From the NCBI GenBank assembly GCA_964490635.1, contig CAZBCK010000015.1, positions 1-20,597 of the forward strand: a stretch of 20,597 nt of DNA. The letters are read 5' to 3'. This DNA comes from JAYEHC01 sp964490635. GTDB lineage: Bacteria; Patescibacteriota; Minisyncoccia; JAHIHE01; JAGLIN01. Positions 1 to 6,805 of the stretch are shown one piece after another; within the stretch, counting starts at the first letter, position 1; the number at the start of each line of letters is the position of its first letter. The notes below the pieces were generated by a model. That model worked only from the letters and a program-made list of their open reading frames with translations, was not told the origin of the DNA and searched no databases. Position numbers and translations under genes: made by a program.

Positions 1-2136
1 TACCTGAGTATTAGTGTCAGATGACCTTATATTGCCACCATTAACATCCAACTTCACTCCAGGCGAAGCCGTCCCTATGCCGACATTGCCGTTTTGTTGA
101 ATAATAAACTCAGACCCAGCATCTAAATCTATACTTCTACTTATTCCAAATTTTTCCGTACCAGTTATGCCTGTATACCACCCGGCTGAATCGGCAGTAT
201 TGGTAAATTTAATTAGCCCAACTCCCGAATCCGCTTCGCTCAAATGCAATAATACAGCACTACTATCTAAAATCTCCAACTTCGCCCCTGGACTAGTCGT
301 CCCTATGCCGACCTTGCCGTTGCCTAAAATTGTCATCACTCGTGTTCCGTGATTGCTAACGCCCAATAATGGCTCACTGTTTCCAATAGAACTTACTGAT
401 GAACCAGAAAAACTACGAGCTATTAACCGAATATACGGCACAGTAGCAACGGCAGAATTATACCCAATTAGATTAACTGCGCCATATCCCGAATTGTCAG
501 TAAAACCATTAAGTGCAAACCCACTATAGCTCCAAGTAGAAAGCCTTCCAATAGTATCAGTTGTTATCGCCGGGATAAAAAAATTATTCAAAGTGTTTCC
601 ACTAAAATTAGAGCTTCTAAATGAAAATGATGGATGTGTTCCATCAGATGTTCTTACATCCAACTTTGAGCTGGGACTCGTCGTCCCTATCCCAACATTC
701 CCCCCGTCATCTACAAATATCCCATTCCCTGCGTCATCGTAGAGTTTAAGCCCTGCACTGTCATAAGCCTTAATTTCATCTATTGCCAAACTGTTAGCAT
801 CTCTGCCTGAAAGCAAAGCATACTGAGGATGGTCATCGTCTGAAAGTCCTGCTAATTGTCCGTGGTCTATCTCGCTGTCTGTTGTTGAAAATGTTGTGCC
901 TGTAAGAGTAATACCTGTGCCACCGGTATAAGTCGTATTATTATCCGTATAACCAACCGCCCAGGATTGTAATTTAGCGAAAGTATTAATATCTGTATCC
1001 TGCATATAATTAGTTAACGCAGAAGCGTCTATATATCCTGCCGAAGTATTTTCCGCTTCCGTCCAAACATCAAAACAACTTTCAACCGCTCCACTTGCGT
1101 CAACTCCCAAAGGAAATTGTCCAGCGCTACAATTCGCCCCGTTAGAAGCTAAAGCTGTGGCTGTGCTTGCTAAATCTATTGTAATATCATTATCAACATA
1201 AGCGTCTGATATACTTGCGCCATTCCAAACACCTGATTTTATAATATTAAACCAGCTATCACCTGAAACCGTTAATTGCGTAGTTGAAGCATTGCCAGTT
1301 ATTAAATTTCCGTCAATTCTTGAATCGCCATAAACATCCAACAAATACGCAGGGATTGTCGTCCCGATCCCCACATTGCCACTTGTGTCAATCACAAAAG
1401 GAGAAGCGTCAGATGCTTCATCATTAACACGCAAAGAAAGTCCGCTTCCAGTATTTTCAACAAGAAGCGCGCCGCCGTTTCCGGAATTTGTTATTTCAAG
1501 AGTTTCATCGGCAACATTAGATCCGACGAACCGGACCGCGCCAGAATCAACAACTACTACTCTGCCAGCGCCGGCGCCCCCTTCGTCATACGCCTGATCA
1601 AGATTATTGCCGCCCACGACACTTACATTCTGCCAAACCAATTCCCCGTTTCCGTCAGTCGTTAAAACTTCATTGACAGACCCATCGTCAGGAGGAAGAA
1701 CATAAACCGTTGATTGCGTCATTAAAGCGTTTGGTTGAAAAATCACAGAATAATCAGTCCCGCTTTGCTCCGAATAAATTGTTATCTGTCCATCGCTGCC
1801 GTCCCGCCCGCTTTGCAAGTCAGTGAAAGTTCCCGCAACAGGATCCGAAACGCCGATAACAGCTCCGTCAATACTCCCGCCATCAACATCGATGGAAGTT
1901 AAAGTTGACAAAGAAGTAATATCGGCATTGTCTCCGGAAATAGCGGGAGTGATAACAGAGCAATTCGCATCGCCCGGCGAACAAGTCGGAGCCAGAGTCT
2001 CGCCAGGATTATAAGGGCTGCCGGGCGGCGAACCTTTCACAATTGTAAAAATAAACAAAATAGAAAAAACGACAGTCGCTATACCTTTAAACAAATTTTT
2101 TTTATTTTGAAAACTTTTTTTTATTTTACCGGACAT
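1..2136 (-). CDS. Secreted fibre-like protein with GNVGIGTT repeats (C-terminus cut by window edge)
   Basis: An open frame of 712 codons runs from ATG at 2136 to the window edge without a stop. Residues 1-17 are Lys-rich and residues about 18-34 are a hydrophobic segment, consistent with a Sec signal or membrane anchor. An NPGETLAPTCSPGDANC segment follows, a style typical of parcubacterial surface proteins. The motif G(N/K)VGIGT(T/A) occurs at residues 253, 479, 607 and 683, mostly followed by SPxxKLDV-like text. Residues 424-439 read DHGQLAGLSDDDHPQY, a motif familiar from phage tail-fibre proteins. The body is Gly/Ser/Thr/Asn/Asp-rich with no visible catalytic motif. Such repeats usually build extended beta-structured fibres, so a cell-surface adhesin or fibre role is inferred, not shown. 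It is separated from ruvX by 468 bp with its own candidate promoter. No Shine-Dalgarno sequence precedes the start. Confidence 0.85.
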   Translation of the reverse strand, partial: MSGKIKKSFQNKKNLFKGIATVVFSILFIFTIVKGSPPGSPYNPGETLAPTCSPGDANCSVITPAISGDNADITSLSTLTSIDVDGGSIDGAVIGVSDPVAGTFTDLQSGRDGSDGQITIYSEQSGTDYSVIFQPNALMTQSTVYVLPPDDGSVNEVLTTDGNGELVWQNVSVVGGNNLDQAYDEGGAGAGRVVVVDSGAVRFVGSNVADETLEITNSGNGGALLVENTGSGLSLRVNDEASDASPFVIDTSGNVGIGTTIPAYLLDVYGDSRIDGNLITGNASTTQLTVSGDSWFNIIKSGVWNGASISDAYVDNDITIDLASTATALASNGANCSAGQFPLGVDASGAVESCFDVWTEAENTSAGYIDASALTNYMQDTDINTFAKLQSWAVGYTDNNTTYTGGTGITLTGTTFSTTDSEIDHGQLAGLSDDDHPQYALLSGRDANSLAIDEIKAYDSAGLKLYDDAGNGIFVDDGGNVGIGTTSPSSKLDVRTSDGTHPSFSFRSSNFSGNTLNNFFIPAITTDTIGRLSTWSYSGFALNGFTDNSGYGAVNLIGYNSAVATVPYIRLIARSFSGSSVSSIGNSEPLLGVSNHGTRVMTILGNGKVGIGTTSPGAKLEILDSSAVLLHLSEADSGVGLIKFTNTADSAGWYTGITGTEKFGISRSIDLDAGSEFIIQQNGNVGIGTASPGVKLDVNGGNIRSSDTNTQV

Positions 2137-2208
2137 TTTTTGTATTATTTTACGATTTTTTAGTAAAATTATTTACGGAATTATCCCTTGATTTTTAATT
2201 TAGGACTT

Positions 2209-2257
2209 CTTTATTTTTTTGTCATTCTGGAAAATTTCGGAATGACGAAAAATAAAG
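2209..2257. repeat. AT-rich hairpin in the leader of the surface gene
   Basis: The arms 2209-2227 and 2240-2257 are inverted repeats (CTTTATTTTT(T)T/CGTCATTC form) with one bulge or mismatch and a 12-nt loop. The inner GTCATTC/GAATGAC matches the ends of the dispersed elements elsewhere in the window, so this may be a minimal or decayed copy. No U-run follows the stem on the minus strand, so it is not a convincing terminator. It lies about 75 nt upstream of the surface-protein start codon and would fall in its 5' leader if the promoter at 2296-2324 is real. Confidence 0.6.
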
Positions 2258-2295
2258 ACGAAAAATAAAAAATTTTATTATATCTCGTATATTAT

Positions 2296-2324
2296 ATTAT
2301 ACAACATTCTTATTTAAAGCACAA
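2296..2324 (-). promoter_or_regulatory. Candidate sigma70-type promoter for the surface gene
   Basis: Read on the minus strand, there is TTGTGC (2324-2319), a 17-bp spacer and a perfect TATAAT (2301-2296). Transcription would begin near 2289 and leave a leader of about 150 nt containing the hairpin at 2209-2257. The -35 box keeps only the TTG of TTGACA. The surrounding DNA is very AT-rich, so a chance -10 match is possible. Confidence 0.35.
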
Positions 2325-2604
2325 TTTAAAAATATTTTTTTATTCCAAAACCGCCTTAATCCTCTTTACTCCCGCGCTAAAGAATTATTCTTTTTTGATC
2401 TTGAATTTTCCCAATCAAGAGTTTAATATTTAAAAATAGTTGGTAAAAAGGTTAAATATAATCAGAGCTAATCATTAAAATAAAAAACTAAGATAACGCA
2501 ATATTATATCTTATAATTAAATTTATAAAAACTACGAGAGTCAATACAGTCAACACCACAATTACTAAAATGTTCTATCGCTACTTTATTTTTAAATACT
2601 GTCA

Positions 2605-3018
2605 TTAGCTTGATTGATTTTTATCCAAATAATCCTGCAGAATTATTCTCGCCGCTTCCTGGTCTATAGCTTTTTTAATGTCTATACTTTTTACTCCGGC
2701 TTGCAATAAATTTTCTTTAGCCATCTTTGAAGTAAAAACTTCATTTACTTCTATAATTGGAATCTTAATATTTTTACTCATCTTAATAGAGAATTCTTTA
2801 ATATCCTGAGTTTGCGCGCTCTCGCCTTTAAGTCCGACCGGGATACCGATAACTATTTTTTGAATATTTTCTTCCGGAATAATTTTTTTTATTTCTATTA
2901 TTGATTTTTTTTGAGATTTATTTTCAAGCGTCAAAAAACGGCTGGCTAATTTTTCGTTTTTATCCGAAATCGCTAGTCCAATCCTTTTATCACCATAGTC
3001 AATAGAAAGTATTTTCAT
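2605..3018 (-). CDS. ruvX: YqgF/RuvX family nuclease (putative pre-16S rRNA nuclease / Holliday junction resolvase)
   Basis: The 137-residue product has the usual length for bacterial YqgF proteins, which have an RNase H-like fold. In the family it is credited with 16S rRNA 5'-end maturation and with a resolvase-like activity. The first strand carries DYGDKRIGLAISD (7-19) with the candidate metal-binding Asp7. VIGIPVGLKGE (56-66) matches the family's second block. NEVFTSKMA (92-100) is a variant of the usual DERxTSxxA and keeps Glu93. The final acidic residue is Asp119 in AIDQEAARIILQDYL. It follows map after a 267-bp spacer filled by an inverted-repeat element, so cotranscription with map is uncertain. 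The start at 3018 places the first beta strand at residue 3, as is normal. Confidence 0.9.
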   Translation of the reverse strand: MKILSIDYGDKRIGLAISDKNEKLASRFLTLENKSQKKSIIEIKKIIPEENIQKIVIGIPVGLKGESAQTQDIKEFSIKMSKNIKIPIIEVNEVFTSKMAKENLLQAGVKSIDIKKAIDQEAARIILQDYLDKNQSS

Positions 3019-3068
3019 AAAATAGACAAATTAAATATCCCAAAATTATAAACAAAAAACCTCCAGAT

Positions 3069-3268
3069 TGTCATTCTGAACTTGTTTTAGAATCTACTCT
3101 TTTTTACCACTAACCAAACCTACAAAACACTAAATATTTTTACTAAATTGAAAATACAATAATTGTAATATAAAAAATAATTGTGTTTGCATCGTAGACA
3201 AAAGACAGTGTAAATAGCACAAGTTAAATGTAAAATACAAAAGATTCTGAAACAAGTTCAGAATGACA
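3069..3268. repeat. MITE-like element with 27-bp terminal inverted repeats, map-ruvX spacer
   Basis: The ends are near-perfect inverted repeats. TGTCATTCTGAACTTGTTT starts at 3069 and its complement ends at 3268, with 26 of 27 positions matching over 3069-3095 and 3242-3268. The roughly 146-bp interior is AT-rich and non-coding. The element nearly fills the spacer between map and ruvX. The TGTCATTC end is shared with other families in this window, but the next bases (TGAACTTGTTT) define a separate type. Confidence 0.8.
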
Positions 3269-3285
3269 GGAACTAATAAAACTTA

Positions 3286-4062
3286 TCAGTCCCATCTCGT
3301 TAAAATCTCACATCCATCATCTGTTAACGCCACTGTATGTTCAAAATGCGCTGACAATTTTCCATCAGCCGTTTTAATCGTCCAATCATCATCACAACAT
3401 TTAATATCGTATATTCCTTCGTTTACCATCGGTTCTATCGCAAAGGTCATCCCCTGACATAATTTCAACCCACTGTTTTTGTTCCCATAATTTGGAATAT
3501 CCGGCGATTCGTGAACCGATCTTCCAACTCCGTGACCAACCAAATTTCTTACAACGGAGAATCCGTTTTTCTCCGCGTGTTCTTGAACAGCAAACCCGAT
3601 ATCACCAATCCTATTTCCCACTCTAACTTCTTCTATTCCTTTGAGCAAAGACTCTTTTGTTATATTAAGAAGCTTTTGCGCTTTCTCGCTTATTTTTCCC
3701 GCCCCAACCGTGATAGCGCTATCAGAATGAAACCCTTCATATTTCACACCTGAATCAATACTTACAATATCACCCTCTTTTATTATTTTTCCAAACGGGA
3801 AGCCATGAACAATTTCATCATTTATGGAAAGACAAATTATAGACGGAAAAGGCACTATATCTCTGCTTATTACATAATTTTTAAAAGATGGGATTACTCC
3901 GTATCTTTTAACTTCTTTCTCAGCTATTTCCTCCAGCTCGTCTCCGGAAATTCCCGGCTCAACTTTTGAAGCCAGTAATTGCAAAATGCCAGCCAGAATT
4001 TTTCCGCTTTCCTTCATCGTTTTTATTTCAGATTTTGATTTTAGATTTATTTTTTTTCTCAT
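3286..4062 (-). CDS. map: Methionine aminopeptidase, type I
   Basis: This 258-residue cytosolic metalloenzyme removes the initiator Met from nascent proteins. All five metal ligands of the pita-bread fold can be placed: Asp103 (SIDSG), Asp114 (HSDSA), His177 (GHGVGR), Glu210 (AIEPM) and Glu241 (FEHT). The substrate-contacting His is His86 in VHGFPFG. The length and the lack of an N-terminal zinc-finger extension fit type Ia. It ends in tandem TGA TAA stops. It lies downstream of adk, as in the classical spc operon, but the next gene is ruvX instead of infA. The spacer to adk is 374 bp and holds two inverted-repeat elements, which is long for this pair. Confidence 0.97.
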   Translation of the reverse strand: MRKKINLKSKSEIKTMKESGKILAGILQLLASKVEPGISGDELEEIAEKEVKRYGVIPSFKNYVISRDIVPFPSIICLSINDEIVHGFPFGKIIKEGDIVSIDSGVKYEGFHSDSAITVGAGKISEKAQKLLNITKESLLKGIEEVRVGNRIGDIGFAVQEHAEKNGFSVVRNLVGHGVGRSVHESPDIPNYGNKNSGLKLCQGMTFAIEPMVNEGIYDIKCCDDDWTIKTADGKLSAHFEHTVALTDDGCEILTRWD

Positions 4063-4123
4063 AATGTTGTGTTATTTTATTATATTTGGGACTTCCTTGT
4101 TTTACTTTGTTACAGAGATATTT

Positions 4124-4235
4124 TGCGATAGAGACTCGGTCTCTATACAATTATTTTTTATTTAAAGTATTATTTTGTATATAAAGATAAACTGTAATAA
4201 TAAAATTAGCGTGGAGAGATCAAGTCTCTATCGCA
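4124..4235. repeat. Inverted-repeat element, TGCGATAGAGACT type
   Basis: Perfect 13-bp terminal inverted repeats (TGCGATAGAGACT at 4124-4136, complement at 4223-4235) enclose an AT-rich interior. The left end also folds on itself: ATAGAGAC, a 3-nt loop, then GTCTCTAT (4128-4146). The element is 112 bp and non-coding. It sits in the adk-map spacer beside the unrelated element at 4313-4426. Confidence 0.7.
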
Positions 4236-4312
4236 TGGAGATTAGTTAAAATGAGAAAGCCCTAATACTTAAAACTTTCTCATTTTTTGTTATCCTTACT
4301 CTAAACTATATT

Positions 4313-4426
4313 TGTCATTCCTGCGAAGGCAGGAATCCACTGCTACGATTTATTGTTTCCATACAAACTAATCTTTTGAATAACATTTTCCCAACCTACT
4401 GGACTCCTGCCTCCGCGGGAATGACA
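4313..4426. repeat. 114-bp MITE-like element (first copy; second at 20226-20338)
   Basis: It begins TGTCATTCCTGCGAAGGCAG and ends with the matching complement CGCGGGAATGACA. Each end contains a small internal hairpin (CCTGC...GCAGG). The first 42 bases differ at about five positions from the element at 20226-20338, while the interiors have diverged. It ends 10 bp before the adk stop codon. The length and terminal structure match a short non-autonomous palindromic element. Confidence 0.8.
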
Positions 4427-4436
4427 GAACGGCGTC

Positions 4437-5096
4437 CTACTTTACATAACCCACAATCTCCTTAAACACCTCTTCTACGCTTTGCTCTCCATTGATTTTT
4501 ATTAACATATTTTTATTCTCGTAATATTCAATAACAGAACCTAATAATTTTTCGCTCCATTCAAGACGATTTAAAACTTTCTCCGGAGTATCATCTTCTC
4601 TTCTGTAAATCTCACTTCCACAAACCGGACATTTTTTATCTTCTTCCGTAATATCTTTTCCAACTATTAAAGGATGCCCGTTTTCTTTACACAATTTTCT
4701 GCTAGAGATTCTTTTTATTGATTCCTCTTTTGAAATATTAACATAAAAAACATAGTCAATTTTTCTTCCGGTTTCTTTTAATTTTTCATTCCAAAACTCA
4801 GCTTCTTCCATTATGCGCGGAGTACCGTCAAATATTATCCCTTTATTTTTATCAAGTTCGCTTAATTTTTGCCCCAGTATTTCTTTTTTCATAAAATCCC
4901 AAGGGACAATATCTCCTTTGACATTCATAATCTTGTTTATCTTCCTGCCAATTTCCGTGTCCTGCTTGGCAATATTTCTTAAAACAGCCCCTGTTTCAAA
5001 AATTTCCAAATCATATTTTTCCGCCAGCATTCTCGCTTGAGTTCCCTTTCCAGAACCTTGCGGTCCCATTATTATTATATTGATATTTTTTTTCAT
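4437..5096 (-). CDS. adk: Adenylate kinase with zinc-type LID
   Basis: This 219-residue kinase catalyses ATP + AMP = 2 ADP in the cytosol. The P-loop GPQGSGKGT (11-19, Lys17) is intact. The NMP-binding region has ETGAVLR at 34-40, where STGDMLR is usual. The DGxPR motif reads FDGTPR (89-94). The LID carries Cys136, Cys156 and Cys159 (CPVC), with His141 as a possible fourth zinc ligand in place of the usual Cys. The Arg/Asp run RREDDTP (165-171) closes the LID. In most bacteria adk follows secY directly; here a 277-residue gene and gmk lie between them. The 202-bp spacer from gmk contains a compound repeat. The stop is TAG. Confidence 0.96.
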   Translation of the reverse strand: MKKNINIIIMGPQGSGKGTQARMLAEKYDLEIFETGAVLRNIAKQDTEIGRKINKIMNVKGDIVPWDFMKKEILGQKLSELDKNKGIIFDGTPRIMEEAEFWNEKLKETGRKIDYVFYVNISKEESIKRISSRKLCKENGHPLIVGKDITEEDKKCPVCGSEIYRREDDTPEKVLNRLEWSEKLLGSVIEYYENKNMLIKINGEQSVEEVFKEIVGYVK

Positions 5097-5128
5097 TTGG
5101 TTTTGTTAATTTTAATATTTTTTTTCTT

Positions 5129-5284
5129 TGTCATCCCAGAATTTTTTCTGTCGTAGAGATGAGGCACTACCTCGTCTCTACGACAGAAAAAATATCCGAG
5201 ATCCAGTTTATCTCACTTTACAAAACTATACGAAAAATATTATTTATTGAAACTCACCGGGTTCCCGCCTTCGCGGGAATGACA
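5129..5284. repeat. Mosaic inverted-repeat element in the gmk-adk spacer
   Basis: The left end TGTCATCCCAGA (from 5129) and right end CGCGGGAATGACA (to 5284) are inverted repeats of the TGTCATYCC superfamily. The right end resembles the 114-bp elements at 4313 and 20226. The left end is interrupted after 12 bases by a separate long palindrome (5141-5193), after which TATCCGAGATCC would pair with ATCCCAGA. That arrangement suggests one element inserted into another. Confidence 0.65.
5141..5193. repeat. Near-perfect 24-bp-arm palindrome nested in another repeat
   Basis: The arms 5141-5164 and 5170-5193 are complementary except for one T/C difference that would be a G-U pair in RNA. The loop is CACTA. 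The stem core is CTGTCGTAGAGAYGAGG. No T-run follows on either strand, so it does not look like an intrinsic terminator. It is the strongest single hairpin in the window. Confidence 0.85.
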
Positions 5285-5298
5285 AGTATAAAATTTTT

Positions 5299-5865
5299 TT
5301 ATTCAATCTCCCTCAAAATAATCCCCTTCACCTCCTCCACAGTCTCGTCCAATTTCCCTTCGTGATTAACCACTTCATAATCATAAATATCTTTATGCTT
5401 CAACCATTCTCTCGTATAATCCATTCTTTCCCGAACAAATTCTTCACTCGCGCCGCGTTTTAGCAATCTTTGCCTGAGAACTTCCAGCGATGAAACAGTA
5501 ATAAAAATAGCAACAACTTCCGGCATTAATTTTTTCATTGTTATCACCCCTTTATATTCAATTTTCCAAATCCCGATTCTGCCGCTTTCAATAACTCTTT
5601 GGATTTCTTTATTGGTAACACCGTAAAACTGATCATTGTATTCCCGCGCGTATTCAAAAAACTTATTTTCCGCGATTCCCCTTTTAAATTCTTCTTTGGA
5701 AATAAAATAATAAGGATCCTCCGCAAAAATATCCGAACGCTTTTTTCTGGTTGTTGTCGTAATTACTCTTTCTATTGGAAGAAACTTTTTCAGCCCGTCA
5801 ATTACACTGTCCTCCCCCACCCCAGACGGTCCGGAGATTATAAAAAGTTTGTTTTTAATTAGCAT
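5299..5865 (-). CDS. gmk: Guanylate kinase with altered P-loop
   Basis: Guanylate kinases phosphorylate GMP to GDP with ATP. From ATG 5865 the product has 188 residues and starts MLIKNKLFIISGPSGVG, as is normal for the family. The frame also opens at ATG 5892, adding nine residues and overlapping the upstream gene; neither start has a Shine-Dalgarno. Family blocks recognised are SGPSGVG (11-17), TTTRKKR (37-43), YYF...EEF (52-60), FFEYAREYNDQFYGVT (69-84) and RLLKRG (133-138). The P-loop should end GKS/T-S but reads G-E18-D19-S20, so the ATP-phosphate lysine is missing. In the later LDID(x)QG-like block the sequence is WKIEYKG, with Lys101 where Asp/Glu is usual. Function as GMP kinase is therefore probable by homology but chemically unusual. 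It starts 10 nt after the stop of the upstream gene. Confidence 0.88.
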   Translation of the reverse strand: MLIKNKLFIISGPSGVGEDSVIDGLKKFLPIERVITTTTRKKRSDIFAEDPYYFISKEEFKRGIAENKFFEYAREYNDQFYGVTNKEIQRVIESGRIGIWKIEYKGVITMKKLMPEVVAIFITVSSLEVLRQRLLKRGASEEFVRERMDYTREWLKHKDIYDYEVVNHEGKLDETVEEVKGIILREIE

Positions 5866-5875
5866 AAGCAAAAAA

Positions 5876-6709
5876 TTACTGCGCCATTTCATTTAACCGA
5901 TTGATAACTTTTATTCTTAATTCTTCGCATTCTCTATCTTCATCATTATAAAAATCATCTATCTGATTTTCTTCAATATATTTATTATATTTTTTTATAA
6001 TTTCATCTTTGTAAGTATTAAATTCTTTCACAAATAAATCTTTATAATCGTCTCTTATAAACGAGTAGCTACTTTCAAACCACTCAACAGCTTCTTTCTC
6101 TATATAATCACTTTCTAGTACTTCCGCTCCTTCTGATAGGATAGTTATATATAAATAGTATTTGCTTATAGACAGAACTACTTTTTCAACATTAAGATTA
6201 TTGTTTCTTGTCTCTTTAATAATCCTTTGTAAATTCGTTTGACTTTCAATAAATTTAACGGGAGTATTTATTTTCTTTTCATATTCTCCAATAGCAAATC
6301 GTTTTTTATGACCTTCAAGCGCTGAAGACAAACAATGTTGTCTTTCGTGCGCAACATTATCTCTAATCCCAACTTCTCCAATTTCTGGCATTATTTTCAT
6401 TAAATTATTTAGTCTGGGAATAAATTTAACGGGCATAAAATAACTGTTACTTTTTTCAACAGGGAAAACATGAAAATTTTTACCAAAAGAGCTAAAGATA
6501 ACTTTTTTAAAGCCTTCTTTTTTGGCGCATTCTTTTATATATTTCACTGTGTCTCCATAGCATTCTTCACACACTTCAAAAATTTTTCTTATTTCCTTAT
6601 TGCTTAATCCGAGTTCAATTTCTGCTATTTCTTGTTGTTTAGTAAAATCAATTGGATATTTAAATTCTTCCGTATTTTGAGAAAAACTATTTTCCAAACT
6701 TTCTGTCAT
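5876..6709 (-). CDS. Unknown protein with HExxH zinc-protease-like motif
   Basis: I do not recognise this 277-residue family. The clearest motif is NVAHERQHCLSSALEGH (118-134), whose HERQH (121-125) fits the HExxH zinc site of zincin metallopeptidases. Candidate third ligands are Glu193 or Glu196 in ILSEGAEVLES, about 70 residues downstream, as in gluzincin-like spacing. Cysteines occur at 47, 50, 61, 126 and 261, but not as an evident zinc knuckle. There is no signal peptide or membrane segment, so it is probably cytosolic. The C-terminal 70 residues are charged and helical-looking. It lies between secY and gmk, where adk is normally found, and nearly abuts gmk, so it is probably translated in the same transcript. 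A peptidase role is inferred from one motif only. Base composition resembles its neighbours. Confidence 0.75.
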   Translation of the reverse strand: MTESLENSFSQNTEEFKYPIDFTKQQEIAEIELGLSNKEIRKIFEVCEECYGDTVKYIKECAKKEGFKKVIFSSFGKNFHVFPVEKSNSYFMPVKFIPRLNNLMKIMPEIGEVGIRDNVAHERQHCLSSALEGHKKRFAIGEYEKKINTPVKFIESQTNLQRIIKETRNNNLNVEKVVLSISKYYLYITILSEGAEVLESDYIEKEAVEWFESSYSFIRDDYKDLFVKEFNTYKDEIIKKYNKYIEENQIDDFYNDEDRECEELRIKVINRLNEMAQ

Positions 6710-6738
6710 AATATATTATTTTAATTCTTTTTAAAACA

Positions 6739-6759
6739 AGCCCGAAATAAATTCAGGCT
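6739..6759 (-). terminator. Possible intrinsic terminator after secY
   Basis: Read on the minus strand, AGCCTGAA pairs with TTCGGGCT (one mismatch) around a 5-nt loop. It is followed by TGTTTT and then an A-rich run. It lies 47 nt past the secY stop and would separate the ribosomal/sec unit from the downstream gene group. The stem is short and the T-run interrupted. Confidence 0.35.
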
Positions 6760-6770
6760 GCCAGTAAAAT

Positions 6771-6803
6771 AACAATTTAACAATACAACAATTTAACAAT
6801 TTA
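6771..6803. repeat. Short AACAATTT tandem repeat after secY
   Basis: AACAATTT-type units occur in near-tandem (AACAATTTAACAAT, ACAACAATTTAACAAT) just beyond the secY stop codon. The unit resembles the octamers that build the hairpins at 10539-10657 and 13889-13959, but here no complementary arm is present. Confidence 0.5.
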
Positions 6804-6805
6804 TT

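Larger units (their letters stand above)
2137..2604. other. Non-coding spacer between ruvX and the surface gene
   Basis: This 468-bp AT-rich spacer has no ORF I would defend. It holds the leader hairpin at 2209-2257 and the candidate promoter at 2296-2324. I see no clear GC-rich terminator with a T-run after ruvX. It is the longest spacer downstream of secY and probably marks a transcription-unit boundary, because the gene content switches here from housekeeping to surface. Confidence 0.6.

Noticed and set aside
167..2014. Three plus-strand frames opposite the surface-protein gene
   Set aside because: A continuous 712-codon minus-strand frame with motif repeats explains this DNA.
2520..2570. 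TTGACT boxes as a promoter in the ruvX-surface gene spacer
   Set aside because: Neither of the two TTGACT sequences has a good -10 at 16-18 bp; the 2296-2324 candidate is better placed.
3286..3288. UGA recoded as glycine (code 25) at the end of map
   Set aside because: The TGA is followed at once by TAA, and map is complete without it; other genes end in TAA or TAG and no in-frame TGA is needed anywhere, so standard bacterial code is sufficient.
5866..5892. Upstream start ATG 5892 for gmk
   Set aside because: It adds nine residues unlike the family N-terminus and overlaps the preceding gene; ATG 5865 places the P-loop at the usual distance. Neither has a Shine-Dalgarno, so this is a preference and not proof.
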